Assembly: GCA_020796225.1 (NCBI GenBank)
Contig: CM036759.1
Coordinates: 68,576,590 to 68,640,589 of the forward strand
Length of the DNA stretch: 64,000 nt
From: Arion vulgaris
Lineage: Eukaryota > Mollusca > Gastropoda > Stylommatophora > Arionidae
Direction: 5' to 3'
Part shown: in pieces, positions 43,135-53,345 of the stretch
Numbering within the stretch: the first letter of the stretch is position 1
Layout: every line of letters begins with the position of its first letter
Made by a program: the position numbers and the translations under genes
Notes under the pieces: model-generated
Told to the model about the DNA's origin: nothing
What the model saw: the letters and a program-made list of their open reading frames with translations, nothing else
The model's database searches: none

Positions 43135-43680
43135 TATTTGTTGTTAATAAGTTGTTGTTGTTAATAAGTTGTTGTTGTTAATAAGTTGTTGTTAATAGTT
43201 TTGTTAATAAGTTGTTGTTGTTAATAAGTTGTTGTTGTTAATAAGTTGTTAATAAGTTGTTGTTAATAAGTTGTTGTTAATAAGTTGTTGTTGTTAATAA
43301 GTTGTTGTTGTTAATAAGTTGTTGTTGTTAATAAGTTGTTGTTGTTAATAAGTTGTTAATAAGTTGTTGTTGTTAATAAGTTGTTAATAAGTTGTTGTTG
43401 TTAATAAGTTGTTAATAAGTTGTTGTTGTTATAAATTGTTGTATAGTTGTTAATAAATTGTTGTTGTTATTAAGTTGTTAATAAGTTGTTGTTGTTAATA
43501 AGTTGTTAATAAGTTGTTGTTGTTAATAAGTTGTTGTTGTTATTAAGTTGTTAATAAGTTGTTGTTGTTATTAAGTTGTTAATAAGTTGTTGTTGTTATT
43601 AAGTTGTTGTTATTAAGTTGTTGTTGTTAATAAGTTGTTGTTGTTATTAAGTTGTTGTTAATAAGTTGTTGCTAATGATG
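43135..43680. repeat. GTTGTTGTTAATAA array
   Basis: About 545 bp of GTTGTTGTTAATAA and GTTAATAA words. It lies upstream of the convertase exon at 42986 in gene orientation, starting about 45 bp from its acceptor. Confidence 0.95.
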
Positions 43681-43859
43681 ACATTTTATCCAAAATACTT
43701 CAGACAAAATGGCGTCACAAGATTTGGTTGGACGCGATGGGATAAAAATTTAGAACAATTTAAAAAAAAAATGGTAGGCCTATAATTATGAGTAAAACAA
43801 GAGAGTGGAAAATAAAAACACAGAAGAATGAAGCTTTCAATTCACATTCTGCAACATTC

Positions 43860-44160
43860 TCTTTCTTTCTCTGTCTCTTATGCCTTTCAAACCCCGATGA
43901 GAGCATAGGCCTTCAACCAACTCAAGCCAAGTCCTGCTATCTCTAGCTATCCCCTGCAGCTTCCTTCAGATCTTCTTTATATTGTTAATCTTTGCCTTCA
44001 AATCTCTTCTCCATGTATTTTTAGGCTTCCTTCTCTTTCGCTTACCCTGTGAATTCCAGTAAAGGGTCCTCCTTGTTATATTCCATTAACACTTTCTCAC
44101 GGTGTGCCCGATTCAGCGCCAGCGTCTTGACTTTCTGGCTCATTGGGATCTACATTATTC
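43860..44160 (-). mobile_element. LINE ORF2 3' end
   Basis: The minus strand reads KRRKPKNTWRRDLKAKINNI, then IARDSRTWLELVEGLCSHRG and LKGIRDRERK. It corresponds to GKRK-GRPKNTWRRDLEA--(...)LA-DR--W--LV-GLC--RG. Confidence 0.88.
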
Positions 44161-44620
44161 TCTCCCTTTGCTTCTCATTGTGACTATCATACCATCTCAT
44201 TCTCTCCCTTTGCTTCTCATTGTGACTTCATACCATCCCATTCTCTCCTTTTCTTCTCGTTTGTTTCCCATTGCCCAAATCCATCCTCTCTAATTCTCTC
44301 CCTAACTTCTCATTGTGACTCTATCATACCACCTCATTCTCTCACTAAACTTCTCATTATGACTCTATCATACCATCCTATTCTCTCACTAAACTTCTCA
44401 TTATGACTCTATCATACCACCTCATTCTCTCACTAAAGCTTCTCATTATGACTCTATCATACCATCTCATTCTCTCACTAAACTTCTCATTGTGACTCTA
44501 TCATACCACCTCATTCTCTCACTAAGCTTCTCATTGTGACTATCATACCACCTCATTCTCTCACTAAACTTCTCATTATGACTCCATCATACCACCTCAT
44601 TCTCTCTATTGTGTGCATAC
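44160..44620 (-). repeat. 44-bp minisatellite derived from LINE coding sequence
   Basis: About 10 units. The minus strand unit GAGAATGAGATGGTATGATA plus GAGTCACAATGAGAAGTTTAGT encodes MRWYDRVTMRSLV, the RWYD-VTNEE block of the adjacent LINE. The same block is amplified with a 67-bp unit at 53345-53890. Confidence 0.85.
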
Positions 44621-44639
44621 ACCAGCTGATGCATGGTTC

Positions 44640-44790
44640 TGCAGTATTACTATTTTAGTATTAACATCTGTATCGCTAGTCATCCGTGGACACATTTATC
44701 TTGTGACAATATGTGGAAGGGAATCATGGACAATTACACAAGTATTAAATAAGAAATCGAAGAAACAAAACGCTGCAGTATAATATTCAA
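44640..44790 (+). mobile_element. LINE RT thumb remnant
   Basis: Reads CGRESWTITQVLNKKSKKQN, resembling the YG-E-WT-T---KKK-- segment. It is short and degraded. Confidence 0.55.
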
Positions 44791-44884
44791 ACCCCCACTT
44801 TTCTTTCCCCCTGGATTGTTGTTGTTGTTGTCGAACCCCAGACTCTTTTTCCTATATTGTTCGTTGGGGAGAGCACCCGGCATT

Positions 44885-45565
44885 CTGTCTGACCCAGAAA
44901 CCTCCAACAACTCTAGGCGCGTAGTGCTAAGCTTAGTGCTGCAGAAACCTCCAACAGCTCTAGGCGCGTAGTGCTAAGCTTAGTGTTGCAGAAACCTCCA
45001 ACAACTCTAGGCGCGTAGTGCTAAGCTTAGTGCTGCAGAAACCTCCAACAGCTCTAGGCGTGTAGTGCTAAGCTTAGTCGAACCTCCAATCGTGCAATTG
45101 AGGCATGCTAAGTTTTGAAACGAACTTTAAAAAGCTGCAGATAATATCAAACTCCCACCTCTCTGAGGTGCTGTAGTGCTCTAGGTGATGAGTACCTCCA
45201 AGCTCTGGGGAGAGCTAGCATCTGCTGCAGAAACCTCCAACAACTCTAGGCGCGTAGTGCTAAGCTTAGTGCTGCAGAAACCTCCAACAGCTCTAGGCGT
45301 GTAGTGCTAAGCTTAGTGCTGCAGAAACCTCCAACAGCTCTAGGCGTGTAGTGCTAAGCTTAGTGCTGCAGAAACCTCCAACAGCTCTAGGCGTGTAGTG
45401 CTAAGCTTAGTGCTGCAGAAACCTCCAACAGCTCTAGGCGTGTAGTGATAAGCTTAGTGCTGCAGAAACCTCCAACAGCTCTAGGCGTGTAGTGCTAAGC
45501 TTAGTGCTGCAGAAACCTCCAACAGCTCTAGGCGTGTAGTGCTAAGCTTAGTGTTGCAGAGACTC
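44885..45565. repeat. 47-bp minisatellite
   Basis: About 11-12 units of CTGCAGAAACCTCCAACAGC, TCTAGGCGTGTAGTGCTAAG, CTTAGTG. It is interrupted at about 45080-45225 by strongly degraded sequence that retains the same words. Confidence 0.92.
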
Positions 45566-45890
45566 CTACTCAATTATGGCCTATTGTTCCTTCCTGCAGT
45601 ATTCTCCCATTTCTAGCGCAATAGAAGCTCTAAAACATCACTGATTGATCACAGTGAGCATGTGATTATAGTCCAGAGAGCCACTTTCACGAGTGCTCTA
45701 GAACAACCACCCGTTGACCACTCTTTGTGACCTATGTGTGATTATCGCCAGGGACAATACCGAGCGACGACCTGCACTAACAGATGTTTGCGTTCACTCG
45801 AAACGATCAATTTTCGGCTGTTTAATTTGCTTGTTTGATCTGGTCCTGCGAGTGTACCCTGGTTAAAATCTTAGTAAAAATATGGACATA
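45566..45890. other. Unrecognised DNA left of the hAT element
   Basis: No gene recognised. Confidence 0.35.
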
Positions 45891-45999
45891 CTATAATACA
45901 ATGGCGGCTCGGGGTCATTTTTTTTGGTGGGGCGACCATATTTTCTTTTAGGGTAGCGACCCTTAGACAACCTTCCCTCCCGGGTTGTTGAGCGTCATC

Positions 46000-46950
46000 T
46001 GCCCAGTTTACCAGTCTTTTTGGACTGCTTGGTTTGCCTGCCGTCCAGTTTTGTGCACGGTTTGCTCCACTAGCCTTTGCTTGTCCCCAATCAACTACAA
46101 GGCAGTAGTAGTTATCTGCGAGGAAACGCGGTTGTTGCTCTCTGGATGGAGACCCCATCTTCGACGCTCGCCACCTCGACTTTCTTTTCGGTGCCCATTC
46201 GCCCATTTCTGTTTGTGACTCGTCCACCGACTGGGCCGTCCCTTTTTCTGTCACTTGTGCTCATATTGTTCTACTGGCCGATACGTTACCCATTTCTGTC
46301 TAACTGCACAGTTTATAACCATTCGGTAGGATTTTTTGCACTGGATTCAAGCCTCTGCTGGGCTTTCCAGTTTTCTACACTATTGGGTCGGCCGCTCACC
46401 CCTACATTTGCCACGCCTTTTCATCGCTCTATCATCAACACCGTGCATGTCTGTCCTCACCGGTGGGCTCCCCTGTGTATCGTCCGTATGCGTGTTCGCT
46501 CTACTTTGGTGTCTGCTCACCGTGTTTATCTGTTTTCTCACCGTGCTCACATTTACTATGCCTCTAGACTGTCATGACACGCAACTCAATTCGAGCTCCC
46601 ACCTCGTGGCTCCAAGTTTCGCCCCATATGGGCCCAGTCTCTTCTCTGGATGCACCCTTCATCCCTTTATGTTTATTTATTCAGCTTTTCCCATCGGCTG
46701 GGAGAGATGTGCATTAATAGTCACTCTGGGATTCTGCTCGTCTCTGTTGCAAGCGGATCTCATCCAATGTAACTGCGTCTGCATCACTACTTTACCAGAG
46801 TAGCCTCCTCGATCCCTACGCGCTTAGCCAGATAAGAACCGTTGTCTGTTTCCAGGGTCACCACGTGGAGGTGGGGTAGGATCTCGGTTAGTGCCAGCTC
46901 ACTAATCCTGGCGCGACGTTGTCCCTATGTACGTTAGACCCCATTACCCC
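46000..46950 (-). repeat. Element E copy inside the hAT element
   Basis: The right end has CTGTTTCCAGGGTCACCACG as in the minus strand of 49957-50060. The left part (GGTTTGCTCCACTAGCCTTT, GTCCCCAATCAACTACAAGG) matches the reverse complement of 60310-60400. The two overlapping open frames here (166 and 155 codons) look like shadows of this repeat. Confidence 0.75.
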
Positions 46951-47024
46951 ACGTTTGAGGAAAAGAACAAACGCTTCTGTTCTGCAACAGCTTGATACTA
47001 AAGAGAGTTGGCTATTAAATAATA

Positions 47025-47130
47025 TAAAATTAAGGACAATTCAATATTTCGGACACATCAAATGACAAGAGCACCTAGAGAATATTTAAAAAAACCAACT
47101 TGTCTGGAACGCAAATTGAAAATACGGCAC
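47025..47130 (+). mobile_element. LINE remnant
   Basis: Reads IKLRTIQYFGHIK, then a degraded REYLKKPTCLERKLK; the (F)RQ--YFGHI motif is typical of LINE ORF2 C-termini. Confidence 0.6.
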
Positions 47131-47249
47131 CCACATGACAACAAACCAGGAACTTGTGAAAGATCAGGGCATCGTAAACATATTGCCAGTATGTCTCCGT
47201 ATGCAGTCGTCCATATGTTAGTGGGTTTTTTTAATTCGTCACTCCTGGT

Positions 47250-47352
47250 GTTCATTTGCTTGGTAAAGGCCTTGTTGGTCGAAACGGTGCTGTATATTGT
47301 CAGTTTTTGTAATTTGTAAAACTACAGTACTTTGTTATTACGTGTTTCGCCA
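47250..47352 (+). repeat. Dispersed repeat D, copy 2
   Basis: GCTTGGTAAAGGCCTTG, TTGGTCGAAACGGTG, TTTGTAAAACTACAGTAC, then ACGTGTTTCGCCA. The ends GGTCGAAAC and GTTTCGCC form a short inverted repeat. Confidence 0.7.
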
Positions 47353-48055
47353 TTAAAAGGGTAAACTAGCTAAACTAGATCAAGTTTGTTTGTTTGTTAA
47401 GTAGGGATTAAAGCCTCTTTAAGCCGAGGCACGCCCTTTTCAACCTAAGGCGAGCCTTTTATTGGTTATATCAGAGCGTGTAGGCCAACAAACATGAAAA
47501 ATAGAAATTAACTCCTTTCGGAGAATCCAAGAATTAATTATAATAACCAAGTAACGTCAGTCGACATGTCAGTTCACGGAAGCGGACGTACAGGGGAACC
47601 CAGCTCAAAGGTCAGGAATGTCGTTTTATTTATTGCTGTAGAGAAGATGTATTAATGCAAGGGCCAATTCCATAAAACTAATATTATTATATGAAGGTTT
47701 GTTATTTAATACCATTTTTTTCTATAATTTTGTACTATTTTTATATAAAATTGGGGATTCAATCAATAATTAAACGAACTATTTGAGCTAGAGTCCTCGT
47801 TTATCTGAGAAGTAGTTTGGTTGCGTAAGAATGAAAATATCTTCCGGCGAATGAAAATGACATTGTTTTGGCAACTATTATTGCAATAGCGATCAAAGGT
47901 CACAGGTCACAATGTAGGCACTTGTAAACTAGCCCCAGAAATAATGGAAGACACAATGCTTGAATTATTACAGGCTTCAGTACATATAATATATTTTAAT
48001 AGGATATATTATATAAATAACAGGATTGTTATATTATTCTGATATAATATTTATA
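47353..48055. other. hAT interior, no gene seen
   Basis: AT-rich. AAGCCTCTTTAAGCCGAGGC (about 47412) is a small inverted repeat. No transposase motif recognised. Confidence 0.35.
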
Positions 48056-48418
48056 ATTTTAGTGTTATATATTCAACTGTCAAAGCTAATCAGTGTCAAG
48101 TTAAAAGTAATAATTACGAAAAAATAATTTATTAAATAAAAAGTACATGTTAATTCTTTTTGGTTTGGTAGGACAGTTCTTACTGGCCCCTAATGACCAG
48201 GGGCGTATACTAATTAGTGGTAAAAGGTTATGAATTTCAAATTTCAGACTGTTTATGATATTTTAGCGTTATATATCAACTTTCAAAACTAATCAGTATC
48301 TCGTTGAAAGTAATAATTATGAACAAATAATGTCTAAAATAATAAGTACAGGTTACTCAATATTTTGGTGGGGCCGGGCCCTACTGGCCCTTAATGACGA
48401 GCCGCTCCTGCTATAATA

Positions 48419-48835
48419 TATGAACATTGAAGGACAAAGTGACTCCAAAAACAATGTATTATCTGGGATATTTGAAACGTTTGATAGCAGTAAACATCAC
48501 AGCAGCTCGAAGAAAGTATACTATATAAAGAGAGACTGTTTTCCTGGAAGGTGGCAAGGGACGATCAAGACGACGGTAGCAGTAGGACATTTAGAAAACT
48601 GTGAGCGCAACAACGGAGGAGGTGGAAGAACTGTCTAGTGACAGAGATTCTTTAAGGATGAATGTTATAAAAGCGATGCTCAACAAAATACAAGCTACAT
48701 GAAAAGAGAGTGTCGTTAACAAAAACTGCAGCAGCGCGTACTGACAAGTATGTGGGGAGAAAAACTGCAGCAGCGTGTACAAGTGTAGGGGAGGAAAAAC
48801 TGCAAGCAAGAGGTGTCGACAATTTTCTTTCTTCT
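48419..48835. other. Unplaced DNA with a short duplication
   Basis: Three copies of (A)AAAACTGCAGCAGCG(C/T)GTAC or AAAACTGCAAGCA lie at about 48720-48815. An open frame at 48420-48638 may be a LINE remnant but lacks a clear motif. Confidence 0.35.
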
Positions 48836-49880
48836 TTTGTCATCACATTGTTACCGGGTTGTTGCCCAGTGTCGTGGTTTTCTGTTTTTGTCTTGTGCTG
48901 TTCTAATGTCGTCACATGTTACCGGTTGTTGCCCAGTGTCGTGGTTTTCTGTTTTTGTCTTGTGCTGTTCTATGTCGTCACATGTTACCGGTTGTTGCCC
49001 AGTGTCGTGGTTTTCTGTTTTTGTCTTGTGCTGTTCTAGTGTCGTCACATTGTTACCGGGTTGTTGCCCAGTGTCGTGGTTTTCTGTTTTTGTCTTGTGC
49101 TGTTCTAATGTCGTCACATTGTTACCGGGTTGTTGCCCAGTGCCGTGGTTTTCTGTTTTTGTCTTCCGCTGTTCAAGTGGCTTGGGTGATAATTATTTTT
49201 GCTTTTTGACGGGATTCTGCACGCATCTAACCATCGTTTCGTAGTCTTCCTTGCCTTCTTTCCGATGTTCTGTTGTAGAAGACTCGATATACTGTGGTTT
49301 GATGCATTCTTATTAAGTGGCCATACACTTCATTCTTTGTTCTCAATGAATTCAAGCAGGTTCTATGTCAACTTTCTTTCTTATGTTAAGTTGGTGACTC
49401 TGTCTTTTCTGATGTTGTTGCTAACTTTTCGCAGGCACCGCATTTCGCATGTAAATATTTTTAGTGACTGCGCTTTGCTCATTGTCCATGTTTGGCTCTG
49501 GTAACGCAAAGTAGGTATGACAATTCTGTTGATCATCTGTTGCTTAGCTGTCAGTGAGATGTTTGGGTTCCTTAACAATGGGGTTAGCTGGTAGGTTATA
49601 TCATCTGCTTTGTACACTCTAGCCTCTATCTCTCTATCTAATTTTCCGTCTTCTGTGAATATGCGTCTTAAGTTGTCACAATGTGTGGAGATTTTCATCT
49701 CTTCATGTTTCTGTATGTACTTCGCAGAACATATCTCTCTCAACACAGCCTGCATGATCATGACATATCTTGGCTGCGATCTTGATCGGATCATCTGTGG
49801 GCTGTTCCAGAGCGCAGCCATGACAACCCATCCATAACAAATAGCTGGAACTGAAACAATAACATAAAATACACACACAG
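48836..49880 (-). mobile_element. LINE RT thumb to 3' end with five tandem 69-bp units
   Basis: The minus strand (49880 to 49400) reads FTEDGKLDREIEARVYKADD, TYQLTPLLRNPNISLTAKQQ, IPTLRYQSQTWTMSKAQSLK and EMRCLRKVSNNIRKDRVTN. It then continues to an end encoding DKNRKPRHWATTR. At 48836-49175 a 69-bp unit containing that terminal segment is repeated about five times. The sister copy 54775-55370 has it once. Confidence 0.9.
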
Positions 49881-49923
49881 AATTACGTCAAAAAAAAAAA
49901 ATCCACTTTTCAAGTGAAATGTA

Positions 49924-49956
49924 AGAACAACTGAAATATGTTAGAACAACTGAAAT
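49924..49956. repeat. Left remnant of the AGAACAACTGAAATATGTT array
   Basis: Two units identical to those of 51404-51750, separated from them by element E. Confidence 0.85.
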
Positions 49957-51372
49957 GGGGTCAAAGGCTCATGGCGGCAGATGGCCAGGGTTAGCGAAGG
50001 GCTCGCTAACAAGACCCTGCCCCTACCTCCACGCGGTGACCCTGGAAACAGACTTTGGTTCCAGTCTGGCAAATGGGGGCAGGGATCGGGGAGAACTACT
50101 GGTAGTGGTAGCAGTGCAAGTACGAAGAAAATGCACGAATCTCCTGGCCGACGTCCAACAAAATATTGCTGAAGATCTCGAACGAAAAGAAACAGCAGCG
50201 AAACGTTTCTGACATAAGCCCCACTCCCCGGAGAAATCGCTATCTCCGGAGCATGAGACTCCATACACAAACTCGACGTGTAAACTAAAGGTTCCGCCAC
50301 AAATTACCAGTTTCTCCGCCGATGAGGAAACATGAAAGGATGAGAGGTGCATCCACTGACGAAACACGTGCCCACGCAGGGCGAAGCTCGAAGCCCTGAG
50401 GAGGGGAAAACATTGCCAGCTTGTGGGCAGAATAAATGTCAGAGCGTAATGAATAAAGTCTACCCTCGTGTTGGTACGAGGGAAGATTGCAGATGACTCC
50501 GCATCGGTGGCCTGGTACAGAAACATGTACTGGGCATGGTTTGCCGAGCGCAAAACAACAAGTTGCGTTTTAGTGCATAACGAAACTACCCGCCCTGGGA
50601 AAACCGTGCAAGGTACTGTTGCGATAACAATTAACATCCCCGGAAGAACTGAGGTGGGTGATGCCTAACGGAACTGCCAGCCTTGGGGCAACCGGGCAAG
50701 GTACTATTAAAGTCACAACTAACATCACCGGAAGAACTGGGGCGGGTGATGGTGGCGAGTGCAAAATCCTTAGTTGCGTTGCTAGCGCCGATTGAAACGA
50801 CCTCTACATTGTTTGTGCTTGGCCCCAGGCCGGTGTCTTCCGAGGCTAACTGCAAATTGCCACGTACCAACGCGCGTCTAGAAAAGGCTGAGAATGTTCC
50901 TACTCCGGATCAAACTCAAAAGTGAACGGTAAAGTAAGGTCGACAATGTAAAGATCTGTCAGGCTGTCCGGGTCCGAACATTGGTGAAGGCTGATACTTT
51001 ACACGGTGTTTTATACGAGTAAGACGCTGTCCGAGGATAACCTTATACTCCCCGAGAAATGTTTCTAACCCGGAACGACCTCACAGTCAGAAAGGGCATA
51101 ACAGTGTAACTCACTGTCTTGGCGTAGATCACAAAGCCCAAATATACGACAAAGCTGATCGAAAAGGCGTAGATCCGGGCCGACGTAGTCGGCAGAAAGG
51201 ATCGTACCCTAGGGAAAGTTCACCCTAGTAAATCAAAAGCTGGCTGAAACCGGACGGGCGGGCCTAGTCACCATGGACGCACAATCGACCCTACGTAGAT
51301 CACCCCGTTCTTGCCAGTGCACCAATTATACATCACAACAAGAATGATAAAATTGGCAGTGAAGAACTTCGC

Positions 51373-51403
<31 letters not shown>
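49957..51403 (+). mobile_element. Element E, complete copy (1.45 kb, (GA)n tail)
   Basis: It begins GGGGTCAAAGGCTCATGGCG and ends in (GA)n at 51374-51403. Both sides are the same AGAACAACTGAAAT minisatellite, which fixes its borders. It is GC-richer than its surroundings. Related parts occur at 21812-22295, 34785-35860, 41830-42260, 46000-46950 and 60180-60735. A 204-codon frame (50023-50637, minus) and others show no domain I recognise, and a partial internal duplication (GGAAGAACTG(A/G)GG(T/C)GGGTGATG) lies near 50641-50750. The orphan (GA)n tail suggests retroposition. The autonomous partner is not evident. Confidence 0.8.
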
Positions 51404-51408
<5 letters not shown>

Positions 51409-51750
51409 AACTGAAATGTTAGAACAACTGAAATATGTTAGAACAACTGAAATATGTTAGAACAAATGAAATGTTAGAACAACTGAAATGTTAGAACAAA
51501 TGAAATGTTAGAACAACTGAAATATGTTAGAACAACTGAAATATGTTAGAACAACTGAAATGTTAGAACAACTGAAATGTTAGAACAACTGAAATATGTT
51601 AGAACAACTGAAATATGTTAGAACAAATGAAATGTTAGAACAACTGAAATGTTAGAACAAATGAAATGTTAGAACAACTGAAATATGTTAGAACAACTGA
51701 AATATGTTAGAACAACTGAAATGTTAGAACAACTGAAATGTTAGAAGTGA
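51404..51750. repeat. 17/19-bp minisatellite
   Basis: About 19 units of AGAACAACTGAAATATGTT or AGAACAACTGAAATGTT, with AACAAATG variants. It is the right part of the array split by element E. Confidence 0.93.
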
Positions 51751-51840
51751 AACTTGTTCTAATTGTAAATTGTTAAATTACTTTAATCACGTAAGTTTCT
51801 AGTTTTCTAATGTAGGTCCGGAAATTAAAATAGACATCAG

Positions 51841-52195
51841 GTGAGTGTCTGTACTTTAAGCGGTAGTCAGCTTGATCCCATCCCAAAAGTACCTGGTTCA
51901 AACCCCACGGTGGAGAGTTTGGAAGCAATTTCGTTCCCGTGGATATGCCCGTGTGTTGCTGGGGCTCTCAAGGGAGCAAAAAATAACACTATGATCTGCA
52001 AAGCATGTCGTAAGAGGCGACTAAGGTAGGGGCCTAGGAAGCTACCTAGTAAATAAAATTTGTCGAAGAAATCGGATGTGCTGGCCTACTTGTAGGCACA
52101 TAATTGGCACAACGTAAATCGCCCTTAGGCTCAGATCACATATAAATCACAAAGAGTGGCGTAACAAGTGGTCTAACCTATAAGTTGAGTCTAGA
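51841..52195 (+). mobile_element. SINE-1, nearly full length
   Basis: A tRNA-like head (ACTTTAAGCGGTAGTCAG; B box GGTTCAAACCCC) is followed by TTTGGAAGCAATTTCGTTCC, GTCGTAAGAGGCGACTAAGG, GGGCCTAGGAAGCTACCTAG, GAAATCGGATGTGCTGGCC, TACTTGTAGGCACATAAT and CACAAAGAGTGGCGTAACAA. It lacks an obvious (GAA)n tail. It serves as the reference for the other SINE-1 fragments. Confidence 0.85.
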
Positions 52196-52580
52196 AAATC
52201 GACGACTCGTGTTACTATGGTTGATGGTTAAGCTCTGTAAAATATATGCCACGATTTTTATTAGTTTTCATCAACTGAGATATTTGAAGAGTGTATGACC
52301 AGGTTTCATTATCACCCAACATTCTAGTGTTCCAAGTGACCTTTCCATGTGACACGAATAGATTACAACAGGACTAATATCCATGACTTGCAGAGACCAA
52401 ATGTAATCAGTTTTCTAAACATTATTTGTAATCTGATTCCTGGAAGTCTGAGGTAATACGGTTGTTAGAAACAGTTGTGAATACTGTAAAATTCAGTGAA
52501 ACTAGATTAGTGACCAACACATTTACTGAAACAAAAACACAATGAAATCAAATAGGCCATTATATCGATGAGAATGAGTC
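52196..52580. other. Unrecognised DNA
   Basis: No feature seen. Confidence 0.3.
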
Positions 52581-52925
52581 ACCTTCTACTTCTTCTTTTC
52601 ACATTTCAACTCCCAACGGAGCACAGGTCTTCAACAAACTTGTTCCAGCCCTTCCTTTCTCTCATGCCATTCCTTCCAATTCTTTCCACGTCTTTCCTAT
52701 TCTTTTAATATCAGTCTTGAGCTCTCTTCTCCATGCATTTCTAGGACTTCCACTACTAATCTTGTCCTGCGTGTTTTCAAACAATTTGTCTTAATGCTTC
52801 TGGTCTGTCTTCTCAATGGTGTATCCTATCCATTGCCGCGTCTCTTCATAGCTTTTTACCCATTGTTATCTGCTTGTTCTTCTCTGAGTTTATCATTGTA
52901 ATCTTATCATACAATCTTGGTCCTT
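52580..52925 (-). mobile_element. LINE ORF2 3' fragment
   Basis: Plus-strand words CTTCAACAAACTTGTTCCAG, CTCTCTTCTCCATGCATTTC and TAGGACTTCCA are the antisense of LINE termini (K-GSPRNAWRRELK---, AG-SLLKTCA). The same antisense words recur at 43930-44030 and 53180-53250. Confidence 0.7.
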
Positions 52926-53094
52926 TCTTCTAACGTAAGAGAATCATTTTATAAGGTAATTTAAATGAAAAACATATTGAAGAAGATTTTATTGAAAACA
53001 CTAGGCACAACATTATGTCAGAGTTAAGATAAAATTTTAACATCTGAAAACTAATATGTTTATTAATTAGTTCTCTCTTTTTCTTTCTTTTCTC

Positions 53095-53345
53095 TCTCTT
53101 CTGACTTTTAAAACCGATTGTGGCATAGACCCTCAACCACTCATGTCAAGTCTTCCTATCTCTAGCTATCTCCTAAGTTCCTGCAGATCTTCCTTATATT
53201 ATTGATCTCTGTCTCCAAATCTCGTCTCCATGTGTTTCTAGACTTTCCTTTCTTTCCATGTTCCCAGTGGTTTCAAGAAAAACCTTCTTGTTATATTCCC
53301 ATGGTTTTATCAGTGTGACGTTATCCAGCGCCAGCATCTTTTTTA
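53095..53345 (-). mobile_element. LINE ORF2 3' end
   Basis: The minus strand carries a KESLETHGDEIW(R)-like block and the ARDRKT block, and ends near AGACTTTTAAAACCGATTGTGG. It is homologous to 43860-44160. Confidence 0.75.

Larger units (their letters stand above)
45899..48410. mobile_element. hAT-like DNA transposon (2.5 kb) with nested repeats
   Basis: The perfect 8-bp duplication CTATAATA flanks the element (45891-45898 and 48411-48418). The termini are inverted repeats: left CAATGGCGGCTCGGGGTCAT, right (inverted) CAGGAGCGGCTCGTCATTAA, sharing GCGGCTCG. An 8-bp target and this terminus type are characteristic of hAT elements. No transposase frame is visible. Instead the interior holds an E copy (about 46000-46950), a LINE remnant (47025-47130) and repeat D (47250-47352). 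A direct duplication of about 200 bp (48055-48210 and 48250-48410) forms the right subterminal region. Confidence 0.8.

Noticed and set aside
46077..46803. Two overlapping 155-166 codon open frames
   Set aside because: They overlap each other in different frames inside an E copy within the hAT-like element; neither shows a conserved domain.
50023..50637. 204-codon minus-strand protein gene
   Set aside because: It lies within element E, is not preserved as an open frame in the homologous stretch at 34785-35860, and has no recognisable domain.
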